A stretch of 64,000 bases of DNA from Hoplostethus atlanticus (lineage: Eukaryota; Chordata; Actinopteri; Trachichthyiformes; Trachichthyidae): positions 8,560,001 through 8,624,000 of the forward strand of contig JAXDDX010000001.1 in NCBI GenBank assembly GCA_034670405.1, written 5' to 3'. Within the stretch, counting starts at the first letter, position 1. Every line of letters starts with the position of its first letter. This document shows positions 24,920-37,593 of this stretch, piece after piece. Made by a program: the position numbers and the translations under genes. Below the pieces are notes generated by a model. That model worked only from the letters and a program-made list of their open reading frames with translations. It ran no database searches and was not told where the DNA came from.

Positions 24920-26773
24920 GCTACCTCATGTGAGACACCTCATGATTGATTACCAGCCTAGGGCTATCCCTCGGTCTGAACTTCCTGATTTTTAAGGCGT
25001 GCTTCCTGTGAGGATCATTGCATTTTGTGATGTGATTAACTCACTAGAATGAGGTCATGATTCATGGTGGAGTCTTCAAACAGGTAAAGGTTACACTAGA
25101 GACGGGAGACAGTTTCCCAGGTGGTCTGACTTAGAGGGTGAGGGGGCTCAGGGGGTTGGGGCGGAGGGGTGAGGGCATGTTGGAAAGACATTGGTGGTAG
25201 GGGTTTAAGGTTAAGGTTAAGGAGTAGGGTGGTTTAGGGAGGAAGGGGCAAAAGATCAGTACATTTTGACGACTCATCAGCTACCATACGCCAGATGAGA
25301 GGATGTACTTCGGTAGACAAATTTAACCTGCAGACATTGTGAAACAGTCTAAGAATCTGGGATACAATCTAAGCTAAATATATTGATCCTAATAAATATA
25401 AATACATTTGGGATTACATTACTAATTGGCCCACGAGTGAATCTCAGGTATCGGGACATCGACTCCGGAGAATCCATGCTCTGTCCTCATTCAAATAAAC
25501 ACACATGGAAACTATCTCTCCCTTTCTTTCCCTCCACCTTCTCTGCCTGTCCATCTCTCTCCTAAACCTACGCCCTCGTATGACCCTGTAAGTTTGCTAA
25601 TTGAGTTTCTTCCGCTAACAACCATATGGTATTGGTTTCAGTTTCACTATTCCTGCTCCAATCTAATGAGCTATCCCATGTGGAAAAAAAAAAAAACCTT
25701 TAGATTTACAACCAACTCCTTCCAGTGATTCTAATGAATGACCCTGTGGTTCGAACGTTTTAAAGTTTACTGCAAGCTTGCACAAACTTGCTAATGACCA
25801 CCACAGATGAATGACTACCGCAGATGAAAAGCAGATAAGGGGTTTCATTTTACAAACTTTACCACTGCTTTACAACTTTCCCTCTCTTTCCCAACTTTCC
25901 TTTCGCTTTCTCTCCTCTAGATTAATGGTCCCATATTGTGGTTATGGGTGTCAGAAAGTCAGGCTGCTGAGTGCCCCAGACTCCCCAGGTGCAACCACTA
26001 CATTTCATGCAAGCAACCTTCACAACCACAGCAAATATTGTAAACAAGTTTGGGGAATACCACAGTCATGTAGAAGGATTACAGCAATTTCATTAAAAAA
26101 AAACATAGTAACTCTATTTTCTTTCATTTTTTTAATTGGAGAATTTAAATATATTTAAAAAGAAATTGTGAGTTTATTGGAACAAAATCCTTACATGACC
26201 TTTAAAAAAATCATTATGCACCAATTAATCATGGTTATACCTATTTATCATGGTGATGAATTAACAACACCATTCAAATTACAGTCAAAAAATACAATTA
26301 CATTCCATTCAACTTCATATCATGTAGATTTTAGGGGGAAAAAAGTATTCAGATGACATTACTAAAATGGAGTAATCATAATTGTCACTGGGAACCATCG
26401 TTATCAGGAAATTAGTAACAGATTGCATATGGAGAATATCGATCGCTATATGAGGTTCAAAATAGATACAGTATTTGAAACTATGTTTTTGTAAATTTCC
26501 AACGTAAAGTTTGGCATAGCCTAGAAAATGTTTTTCTATGTGAGTTAATTTCAGTTTTATTTCTTCTCCTGAGCATTTACATCTCAAGTTCTGTTTATGC
26601 TAGTTTAGTTTTCTAAATGCTTCTGTACAGTAGAACACTGTGTTTCTCCAATCAGCCGTCAGTGATTACTGTTGCATGACACAATTAGGTGTTACCAGCC
26701 TGTAACAGCGTGAAAGAGGGAGGTATAGTAACGGTGCTTGACATTGAAATTACAATTCCAGATCTGCTACTTT

Positions 26774-26776
<3 letters not shown>

Positions 26777-26818
<42 letters not shown>

Positions 26819-26823
26819 ACACA
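26777..26823. repeat. (AC)n microsatellite
   Basis: About 20 perfect units then CCCACACA. Confidence 0.95.
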
Positions 26824-27174
26824 AATATAAAAGAGTGCCACAAGTTGCCTCCTGTTTCACACCATGAACACCACCAGCCTGCCCAGATTAATAAACACCA
26901 CAGTGGGTGAAAACCCCATTACGGTACCCCTCCTAGCCTATCCAAGCCTTGTCCTGGCGCCATTTCCTCTTCACAGAGAGTCATTGTACCAGTCACTCTT
27001 CATTTCCTCTCCACTGAAGGCTTGAGCTGTGTGGTAGGAGCCAGAGTGCTGCATCCAGCAGCCTTACACAGCACTCATTATGGCCTAATGGAGGTGAAGG
27101 TGTTTTTATAGCTCATTCTGGCCCAGTCAAAGTCAGGTGCCTCACAGGATCCTCTCTGAGGACCTTCCTGCAAG

Positions 27175-27177
<3 letters not shown>

Positions 27178-27243
<66 letters not shown>

Positions 27244-27253
27244 ACACACACAC
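27178..27253. repeat. (AC)n microsatellite, 76 bp
   Basis: The longest CA tract in the window, broken once by GA near 27239. Confidence 0.96.
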
Positions 27254-28277
27254 TTGTAATTACTCAGATTTCCCACCTTACTGAGCCTCCAGGTCTTTGC
27301 ACCCTTCCATCCAGCACCTTGTTAATCGGCTCCATCATGAGCCAGGCATGGAAACCCTTGCAAAACCACTCTAGTAGGAGTCTTGCTTTTATTGAAACTC
27401 CTAACTGCTGTGAATTGTTCCCAATTAGTCCAAATTGGTCAGTTAAGGCTTAGGTTTATAGTGGAAGGAAGTGATTCACTGAATCAGTAGTGATTGTGAC
27501 CATATTAGAATTGAACTTCTGTGTTATGGTGTTGGTTTCACAATAATCTGAATGTGTGGGCAATTAGCTGGCTAACTGATGCTAATTATTTTTAATTGTG
27601 TGAAATACAGTAATAGAATGATTTACCGCTTCCAACGTGTAGCCTAAGAGGCCTCTTAGAGCAAGCACTAGACATCAAGACTTTTCCCCAATGAGAAGCA
27701 GTAGATTAGAAACACACCTGAGTGAGACTATTGAGATACGGATGTCATGCTTGACTGGTGCACACATTATCGTCAATACATTCCTCCGGGAGCTGCTAAA
27801 AGCTATGTAAATGCATTCCAGTTTTATAATGAATAGGTGCAGAAATATAAGCCTGATAATAACTGGCTGAATGCAGGATTCAGTATTGCAGTAAAGCAGA
27901 TTAGCAAAAACAGCAGAGTTGATGCTTTATCAGTAATGTGATCATACAAGGCAGCGTTGGCCAACTTCGGCTGAGGTATGTTTGCATCTCTTTCCTAACT
28001 TCCGCTGAATGGATGGCAGGTCGGAACAGAGAAATGTTCCTTATTGTGGATATACATCACTTAGTATCTGGGTTTGTTGACAGATTAATTGGATAACATG
28101 AACAACAGAGATAAAGAAGTGCAGTCTGAAAACTTTGGAGGAGAGAGAAGGCTCCTCCTCTGAACCTTAAAGTTTACTTAAGTGAGGGCAGGGAGGTTAT
28201 CACAGAATCCATCTGCCTGTGTATTTTGTACTATTTCTGTTCTCTTTCTGTTTTAAGTCTCTCTGAACTGATCCATG

Positions 28278-28320
28278 CTCTCTCTCTCTCTCTCTCTCTC
28301 TCTCCCCCTCTCTGTCTCTC
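28278..28320. repeat. (TC)n microsatellite
   Basis: About 13 perfect TC units with a CCCC break and CTGTCTC tail. Confidence 0.92.
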
Positions 28321-29284
28321 TTTTGCTCTTTATGCTTGAGTGACCACAATTACAAGCTGCAGCCAACACAGGATGCGGCAATGTTTTAAACTGATTCATT
28401 TAGGGAATGCAGAGAGCTGACACACTGAAATGCCTACACTCTCTGCAACTCCCCAACATCCCACACACATACACAAGACTGAGTTTACAGCTACACTACA
28501 TGTGTACAGTACTCAATACTTCTACCTACAGGTATTGACTGAACACACGTGTGTGCTATTTGAAGAACCATCTTTAAAATGGTAATACAATATTAGAATA
28601 AACTCTGAAACGAATGATGTGAACATTACAGTCCTCTAGCGCAAACTGGATTATGTGACAATAGCATGAACTGGACACGCCATTTTCACATGTTCATCAC
28701 ATGAAAAGACTTTACTTAAAAATTAAACTTCACTCAGTAGAGAACTTCTTGGTGTAAATACATTTTGGGAGACCAGGCTGCATTAAAATGGCACCTCTCA
28801 GGTCTGAGTAATAATAATATGTGGGATTATTTTACAGTATTTCCACAATCGTTTCTTCCGTTGCACCAAACACGAGCATTGTTACTCACTCGTTTCAGGC
28901 CTACCACCATTTCCTCAGGCGTGTCTAACTCCAGCTCCATCTTTAAAGGTGACCTATTGCAATGTTAGTGAATTTGGGACCACCCCTGGGGACCGGCCCC
29001 CCTCCCACTACCCTCTCTAAGTGAATTGTGATGGTTGATAAGCCGTGAGAACTATGCAGTAAATTCAGCCGAGCTGGGCCACAGGCATTGCTGTGTCTCT
29101 GCCTCCAATCCTCTCTCTCCTTGGGCTTACCCTACGCTATCTATTCTTGGTCGCCCCCCCCCCCACCACCCCCCTCCTGTCTCATGGGCTGAAAGCTGAA
29201 AGTGTAGATATGTATCACATGTCAACAAAATGTAGCAGTAAGGCATGATGAGGGGATGGAGGGAAGGTGAATGAAGGTGAATAT

Positions 29285-29307
29285 GAGAGAGAGGAGAGAG
29301 AGAGAGA

Positions 29308-29352
<45 letters not shown>
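29285..29352. repeat. (GA)n microsatellite, 68 bp
   Basis: GA run with two GG breaks, purine-only on +. Confidence 0.95.
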
Positions 29353-29355
<3 letters not shown>

Positions 29356-29934
29356 ATCTACATATCTCTATAGCCCTGCTGTCTGTCTCTACTGGCCCAC
29401 AACAATTATTTCTGCTAAAAGGAAGTAGAGGGCACATGCCTGCCGTCTCCACTTCCTCTCGCTGTCTGTGGCTGCTGCCAACATCTGACCCTCTCTGATG
29501 ACAGCACAAGTCATAACCCCGCCTCGACCGACGAATAACATCATGGGGTCACAACCTATCGGCTGAGTTGTTCTGGGTGGGTGAGGGGGATCACAGTGAT
29601 CACAGCTCAGAGTGTTGTCTCTTTATAACTGTCTCAGTTGTCCACTGAGATATATGACATCAACAAAACAACATGTTTGTTTTTCCATTTGTCCACCTCA
29701 AAGAAGAAGAAGGGAGTTGCAGTTTTGAACTCATCTGTTCAGCGTCTATTTTCGAGGCCCTTGGTGAAATAAAATGGGAACCGGAAAGATCAGTAAAAGA
29801 ATTTCTGCCCTTACAGGGTCTCTGTGTTTGAACTATTACTGTATAAATCTTGATTTATTGTACACAGTGAGAGCAGCTGATCAAGGGAGGAGAGGTCTCC
29901 CTGATAACATGACACAGAACACAGCTGTGCAGCA

Positions 29935-29935
<1 letters not shown>

Positions 29936-29986
<51 letters not shown>
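29936..29986. repeat. (CA)25 microsatellite
   Basis: Uninterrupted CA run. Confidence 0.95.
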
Positions 29987-29988
<2 letters not shown>

Positions 29989-31322
29989 GAGGATGTAGTT
30001 TAATGTGTTTTGTTCAAAGACTCCCAAAGCATCTGAGGCCGCACGTCAGCCTCCTCCCCAGAAGGTTTAATTTACACTCTATCCTTCTATCAGTCTGTCC
30101 TCAGACTCCTCTAGCGAGCGCTATTGGATAATCAGATCAGATCCACATATGTTTATTTCACTAGAGAGGAATGTGAAGGCCTATCAAGATTTCAGATAGA
30201 AGTCATCTCAGCTATTTAGTCTGGACACCAAGCCAAAACCCATTTTTACAGTTTCCATCTGGATTGGACTTGAGGGAAAGTATCTTGACAGGTTGGGGTA
30301 CGGTTAGGGTTAGGGTAACAGAAAGTACTTTCAAAATGTAATCCGCTACGTGCTACAAACAGGACTCAGAAATACGATCCTTCCTTAATTTCTCAGCTGT
30401 TATGTCAGTTTGGACGTCTGTTGAGTCACTTTCTGCTGATGATTTTCCTCAGAATAACATTCATCTTTACAGGTCACGACAGGATAACAGGCATCCATTT
30501 CCTAGGACAGGCACTCCCTCTTTCTGATCATCCCTCCCTTCCTCTCTTCCTTCTTCATGATCAGTGATTTCCTCCTCCTCTCTCGTGCTTAGAGAGGATA
30601 AAAGACTAAAAACTAAATAGACATTTGTGGTTTTCTCCTCCACAGGTAATTTCATTTCTGAGGTTTAGCCTAAGATGCAAAAAGAGTAACAGAGCCAATA
30701 ACGAAGCCACAGATGTCTTTCTCTGTGCTTCTCAGCTCCCTCGCCGATAATAATGTTCATTCAAGTTCATTTATGACTGCATTTAATGGGAATTGATCTT
30801 TTAACAACTGTTTATCTCATATCTCATTCTCTCGTGCATGAAGCTTAAAGTTTACCTAACTGCGGGCAGTGAGGTTATCTCGTGTTATTTCTAATCTCTT
30901 TCTTTGATTATTATTTTCTATCCACGCTCTCTCCCTTCACGCCTAACTGACCATAAAGAGAGAGAACATGGATTGATTAGATCCTTCCATCCTACTCCTC
31001 TAACAGTCAAAGGGCTGCCGTACATCCCACCTGTTTCCACTTTCAATTCACTTCACTCCTAGAGCTGGGCCATTCAGTAAGCCACAAAGCTGTGTGTTCC
31101 TGCTGGAAACAAATAAATAAGCCCACGCTCAGACGCTTGCCAATCACCAACAACCCCAGAACGTACGTAAACAGAATGCAGACCCATAGAGAAAAATTCA
31201 TTTTCGCCTGTGTGTGTGCTCGCTCTCTACCTCTCTGATTGCATGTTTTTGCTACACTTGCTCTCTAATGGGGCCTGCGTGTTTAGTGTTTACCTTTTGG
31301 CAGCGCGGCTTGGTGGGGTCTG

Positions 31323-31324
<2 letters not shown>

Positions 31325-31360
<36 letters not shown>
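31325..31360. repeat. (GT)18 microsatellite
   Basis: Uninterrupted GT run. Confidence 0.95.
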
Positions 31361-31363
<3 letters not shown>

Positions 31364-32060
31364 TGTGAAACGCATATAATCGGCTGCGGATTCATTGTTT
31401 AGGCTGTATGACTGTGACGTTTGAAGCAATGTGTGTTTAGTCGGGGATATGCGGTCTGGTGGAGTTTTGGTTAGGCGAGTGTGTGTGCAAGAGGGAGTGA
31501 GAGAACGCTCAACTTGTTATGCCTCAAATAAACCAGTGTTTGTTTTAAGGTTATAAAACTATAGAGACGTAACAAACATTTTTATGGGAAGTTTGAGGCA
31601 GAGAATGGGGCGATGTGTAACTGGGAAATGGAGCGCTGTTGCCTGCATCTGTGTGCAGTGAATCCAGTCACTTTGACCACTAGCGGTGAGGATGAGGTGT
31701 TTTTGGGAGCGGCCCTAACGTCATACTGCGGAGTGAACCCTCCCCATTGGTCTCCTTCTTAAGCGGCCACACATCACAGACAGGGAGTTACACTTGGCTC
31801 TCTAAGTTACAAGGTGACACTCAGCGTGATAAACCAGCCACTCCACATCATATATATAAGGGGCTGAGCTGTCGACACCATCCCCACACAGCCACAACCT
31901 GGAAGCACTCTGACAACTGTTTGAATGTCGACCGTATAGTTTCATTTTGTTCCCTGTCACTTCTTTCACAATGCATTAAAGAGTTTTATGGTTACCTGTC
32001 CTGGAGTCCTGGAAAAAGAGGCTTAAGGTAGACTGGCTATAAATAAGACAACAGTACATT

Positions 32061-32083
32061 GTGTGTGTGTGTGTGTGTGTGTG
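32061..32083. repeat. (GT)11 microsatellite
   Basis: Uninterrupted GT run. Confidence 0.92.
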
Positions 32084-32539
32084 CTGTAGGTGTCCTCAGA
32101 CGATGAAGCAGAGAGCTGCCATAGATTTTTATTGATATTTATCTATTAATCTGAATAACCATCAGAGCTCCATTTCATTTAGTTTACCACTCAAGTTCCA
32201 TCAGGGTACCTGCAAGTAAAACAAAAGTGTAATTTCCTTAAAACTTCACCTCCTAATCCAATTGTCCGCCTATTTTCGATTGCTCTGACAAAGTGGGTGG
32301 TTTGTGCGTGTTTGTGGCCTGCTACAGTATATTTCAACTACTGGGGAAGGCTCACCAGTGGTCCAACTACTCACAAACCGCTTAGCATGTCTAGTTAAGA
32401 TCTAATTAATGATCCTTAGCCCTAATCATCGATAAGTAATCACCAATAAGTAGCTCTGCTCTGGTGGTGGCTCATGTAATCAAGTATTACCATGATTAGC
32501 TAATCAGTACAAGTCTATTGGAGCTAATGGTTGGAGACC

Positions 32540-32567
<28 letters not shown>
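32540..32567. repeat. (GT)14 microsatellite
   Basis: Uninterrupted GT run. Confidence 0.93.
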
Positions 32568-32570
<3 letters not shown>

Positions 32571-33578
32571 ACATAGAGAATAAGAGTTCCCTGGGTGACC
32601 AGGCCTGGCTGACTGCCTCCTCTCGCTGGAGATCAGCTCCATGATTACCGTCAGAAATTACTCACAGATTGCATTGCATTCTAATGTACCTTACTACACG
32701 CTAATGTGCATGCTGGTGCACAAGTCTGTCTCCCACAGGGATGCCACAAGCATGGACTAAGAAAAGCTGTTTCCTTCTCTAAACAAGTGAGGACTGTGAA
32801 CCTACTAATGGAACGTTAATGCTCAAGTTTATAACAGCTTCTGCACTCTCCTCCAGACACCTCGTTTCACAGAATATTTCAGCCTACTGCAGACCATAAT
32901 TTAATTTCATCCTAATGCCAACCGGCAGCTTTAGAAACAGTTAGAGAGGCAGAGAGAGGGAGTTTGGACCTGTGAAGTAATATATAGGTCACCTAAGCAC
33001 ATAATCTGCTTGCTAAAGTGTATCTAATTCATAAAGAGTTAATCCTTCTGACGATTTGGGTTTCTTGTAGATACATTTCTGTTCCTTTCTGACTTCAGAT
33101 AACTTATCCTTCCTCCTCCGATGCCCAGGATCTTCTCCCTGTTTACATTTTAGTAATACCATATAAACTTTGCGGGAGGAGATAATGATCACCACTTTCC
33201 AAAATGGTATATTCCTCTGAAAACCACTAACCACTGAGCTTGTGTTTCTGCTGCTTCCCACCTCATCCAGAGTGAACAGTTGATCCTCCTCCATGAAAGA
33301 TAACCACAGTGTAGAAATGACCGGGGATCAGGCTATTCTTTGGTTTGCTTTATCATGTCTCGCTTTGCCAAATCCTCTCGGTTCTCTCACACTCCATATA
33401 TCAAGGGATAGGGGTAGAAGAAAACAAATACACTAGCGCTGTGTAAGCAATTCATGTGGGGGGAAACACTTACATTTGGCATGTGTTTATGTGTAGGTAT
33501 TGTATGTAGTGTATGTATATGTATTTACGTATATATATTTGTATGTGTGTCCCTGCATGTTATGTGTAAATACAAAGG

Positions 33579-33612
33579 CTCTCTCTCTCTCTGTCTCTCT
33601 CTCTCTCTCTCT

Positions 33613-33676
<64 letters not shown>
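33579..33676. repeat. (TC)n-(AC)n compound microsatellite, 98 bp
   Basis: About 16 TC units joined directly to about 31 AC units. An opposite-sense (GT)23 lies 126 bases downstream. Confidence 0.96.
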
Positions 33677-33679
<3 letters not shown>

Positions 33680-33798
33680 GCGCACAGGGTGACCATTAGA
33701 GATGAACAGCATTGACAAGATAATAGTGTCAAACAAACACACATTGGCCTATAATGTTCATATCTTCCCTGCCCATTCTCCAGAGACCTCTGCTGATA

Positions 33799-33802
<4 letters not shown>

Positions 33803-33848
<46 letters not shown>
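33803..33848. repeat. (GT)23 microsatellite
   Basis: Uninterrupted; complementary to the AC tract at 33614-33676, so the two can pair as an inverted repeat. Confidence 0.95.
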
Positions 33849-33850
<2 letters not shown>

Positions 33851-34789
33851 GTGGGTGTTGTCCTGAGGAAGAGCCCACCCTGACATAAGACCTCCTGCAA
33901 GGAAGGGTGGACACTGCTTTAACCTGCCAGCCTACTACCTAATCCACACCACACCCAGAGCTGAGGCAACAATCGGTTAAATATCACCAAAATACATATT
34001 ACAAGCACATCACATGTTTTTTTTAGGAGTGGCACACAATACAAACTCTTTTCTGTCAACATGTCAGTTTGGGGTCCAGCATTACTACTCTCATCGTAAC
34101 TCAGCGTGACCTCTGTGTGTGGTTGGCTGTGACCCCGTGTGTTCTTGTGCGTGTTTGGATTGACTCATGGCTATGTCTGCATGTGTGAGTGTGCCAAAGA
34201 AAGCCATGTTTACTTCAAAGCCAGCCAAGGGATTGGGAACGCACTCTGCATCTAGAGGACACACGCCAAGGCATCCCACCCTGCAGGATCTCCTGTCTGA
34301 ACCCAAATGCAGCTGTCGGTTCTACTGATGCAGGAAAGCCCAGAGGAGCCTGCACTCCGTTCAGACAGATCATCAACACAGGCTTGGACTGGATATGCCT
34401 CATAGCATGAATTAAACAATTATCACAGTTATGACTAGGCCGGTTGCATTACACTGAGAAAAACATTCTGAGCAATATGAGCCACTCCCGTTTACTGAAG
34501 AATATTAGAGAGGTCATGGAAAACAAATAGTTTTCCTCCACACCCTAATGAAAAATCACTATATACCTTCTGTATACTGAATCTAACCTTATCATACCGT
34601 ATGGTATGTTTTATTTCCTATATAGTATCTATAATCTTTCTATAATACTCAAACTGGATAGTATATCATATAGGATATTAGAATTTTGCTGTCATATTTG
34701 TCTAGTATACTTTTACAATGTCACTTATCAATGTTCAGGTGGGGAAATATTGACATTTCCATGCTCATTTGAAGAACTTCTCTGCCACA

Positions 34790-34890
34790 CTGTATAAGAA
34801 TAAGAATATTAACTTTACTTGCATAGCACTTTTTCTAAAACAAAGTTTACAAACTCAAACTATCAAACAAAAGACACAAAAATAATAAAA
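34790..34890 (-). mobile_element. very short LINE 3' tail
   Basis: On the - strand the sequence reads GTGCTATGCAAGTAAAGTTA followed by ATTCTT repeats. This resembles the TGCTATATAAATAAAGTTTATT tail of fish L2-type LINEs and the end of the intron 14 element at 59101-59150. Only about 100 bases are recognisable. Alternatively an AT-rich coincidence. Confidence 0.45.
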
Positions 34891-34969
34891 GATGGGTGGG
34901 ATACAGATCGGGGGGGTAAAGTTACACCAGGTTAGGTTAGGTTAAGTTTACTTTCTGTACTGACCACGG

Positions 34970-35345
34970 GGCAGTTCCCTCCTCAGACAGCCCTGGCAGC
35001 GGTACAGATGCTGAGGGCCCCTCCCCTCCAGCAGCAGCATAATTGGGAGTTGGCCGTCTGTCTTCCACGGACTGAACTGCCCCACACTTCCAGCCATCCA
35101 ACACACAGAGTGCACCAAGAGTTCAAGAGCACTGGTGAGTTCACTAGAATAAGGGGCAGGGGAAATATTGGGGGAACTATTGAGTTTATCCAGCTAGTTT
35201 TTTTGGTTGGGGGACTTTGCGTCAGTGTGGTAAGTTTGGTTACTTTCGGTTGTGCGCCAGGCAATTAAGGAGCGCGACTCGAGTTATCCACAACGTGGGC
35301 GTGTGTTTTGTGTGCGAGAAGACAAACTTGAGTGCGCCAGGTAAG
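34970..35345 (+). promoter_or_regulatory. candidate distal promoter / untranslated first exon
   Basis: This patch is richer in GC and CpG than its surroundings, with CCCCTCCCC boxes near 35020. Two consensus donors lie within it: ACTG|GTGAGT at about 35131-35137 and CCAG|GTAAGA at about 35337-35345. It lies about 7.8 kb upstream of the semaphorin start exon, which itself has an acceptor in front of its 5' UTR, so an untranslated exon must exist somewhere upstream. No TATA box is obvious. This is inference from composition and splice signals only. Confidence 0.25.
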
Positions 35346-37585
35346 ATGCAACTTGAAGTAAAAATAATAATGATAATGATGATAATTATCCTGTCGTCAA
35401 CAAATAATTAAAAACCTACAACCTGACATGTAACGACGCAGTGGTGTTTTAGATTGATGTTTCTTAGTTCATTTCCTACATTTTCGTACGACATCTATTC
35501 AATTTCTAGTAACGCATGTTTGTAAATAAACTAGAGAGAGGCTATGTATCTGGTCCACATATGAGTTATTGTTAAATAAGAGTACTAATAAATCTAATTT
35601 AGTAATAGTAATAAATACAAAAGAGACATCGATATTCAGCGATATAGATTTTTAATGACATTACGTTTGTTTTGATATGTTTCATAAAATTTCAAAAAAT
35701 AAATAAATCATCATACATGCACTGATAGTTTTTTGACATGTAGACCAAGATTTACAGAACTGCCTTTACTGGTGGTCTAACCATACGGTTTCATATGGAT
35801 GACCTAGTGCGTAATGTTATGGGGAAACTAACTAACTAAGTAACTAGCTAACTAACTACATAAATAAATAAATGAATTAATAAATAAACATTAAAACATT
35901 CCTCCTGTTTTGAGGGAGTAGCTGGTTATTCTGCCAAATATTTCAATGTAGAACAGAGTTTGGAATGAAGACGCTCTCTCACTGAGCCAGTATCACAGCT
36001 GTTGTGCGCGTGTGTGTATTTAGCAACACATTGATGCTTTGGCTCCATACTTGTATTACTTTGGGCATGAAATGTTTTCTAGATTAAAGTGCAGACTGAC
36101 ATCTTTTTATAGAAATTGGATGAACAGTTAAAGATACAGTGCTTTCTGTTCAGGGTGCCCAAAGTATTTGGTCAGACTGGCGGGTGGGGGTGCAAAATGG
36201 GCTGTAATTCTTTAACTGTTTCATTGCTGCAAATACCCTGAAGGTCTACGCTTAAACATCCTAGTCCTTTTGTCATTTCACATCCACAGTAATGTTGTGG
36301 CTCTGAAACATTAAACAATGTGTCGCTCTGCAAATACTTCTGGAGCTCAGTGTGTGTGCTTGTCCATCTGTGTGCACATGCACTATACTGTGCCTGTCAG
36401 AGAGTAGTGCAGGAAAAGAGAAAGACCCAGTCATGACGGTTTAGTAGTGTAGTTATTTAGCCACCCTTCTTCTGCCTGTATATCTAACAGTCTCAAGGAC
36501 CCACTCTCCGCTCACTGCGCTGCAAAAGGTTTATCTAACTCCCTACAAGGAGCTTTGGGGTAGAGTGGGTGTTGGGAGAGAGGCGGAGACAGAGGGAGAC
36601 ATTGCAGTTGTGTGGATTTTGATTTCTCTGGCGGTGTTCCAGTGCTTTCGATCAGCATGACATAGGTAAATAAATGAGTGGATAATTTCTGTCTTCTGGT
36701 CTCAAAAAGACAACGCAGAAAAACCTCCTCTGATCTTGTTCTATAAACACCATCCAATTACATCACTGAGGGGGTGCCTGTCACGCTTAATACCGACTGC
36801 TGTATGCACAGGCAGACACAGGCTTACTCAACCAGGGATAGGGCAGATCAAAGCCTGATGATGAAATCACAGCCCAGAGAGCCACTCTTGTGAGCTTGGA
36901 GGACTCTTAAAAGGACTCTTGAAAAGTGACAACATGCTTTGTGGTGGAAAACATCACACGGCAGATCAGATAATAACTTATTTTGGGGGAATGGTGGTGG
37001 GGTTTTGGGAGGTTACATCACATGGGTTGCTTCCTTTGCTGTATCAATCACTCCAAACTCATGCTGTGCTAACCCTGAGCCTCCAATGTAGTGCAATTCA
37101 CTCCATTTCTGCCTGGTGTATGGCGTGCCTAGACTGATCCAGCATAAAAATCATAGCATCAGTATTCTGCTGTGTGTTGAATGGCCTACAGCTCCATTCC
37201 TGAGCTCAGAGGCAGCGTCATGGAGTTTATGCTGAGGCTTTTTCCTGGACAGTGATGAAAATTGAAAAATGAATGAGCGCTTTCTCAAAACGCTACAGGT
37301 TTTGGGTGGAACGTTTTATTGAAACAGCCTTGCATATGAAGCACGCTAGCCTGCCCTTATATGGTCAGGTTTCCAGATTCCCTCAGAGACAGACAAAGAA
37401 CGGCACCTATAGCGCGCTGGTGATGGTAGTGTGTTTAGAGAGTCTACAACGGCTAGGTGCCAATGACTTGCAGACAGACAGCGTGGCTGGGATTGACTGC
37501 CTTGGTGCTCTCCGCCCTCTGTGTTTCCTCTGACCTTATGGTACTGAACTGTGCACCGTACCTCTGATAAATTAGCAACATGAGC
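35346..37585. other. non-coding stretch, no gene seen
   Basis: AT-rich with AACTAACTAA/AAATAAATAA short repeats near 35830-35890. Nothing else recognised. Confidence 0.55.
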
Positions 37586-37593
37586 CTTTCCAG

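Larger units (their letters stand above)
22666..34789. other. non-coding stretch, no gene seen
   Basis: Unique sequence and microsatellites. Two short telomere-like patches occur: AAGGTTAAGGTTAAGG near 25207 and GGTTAGGGTTAGGGTAA near 30303. ATTA-rich patches at 27560-27960 and 32380-32530 could be enhancer-like. No exon supported. Confidence 0.5.
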
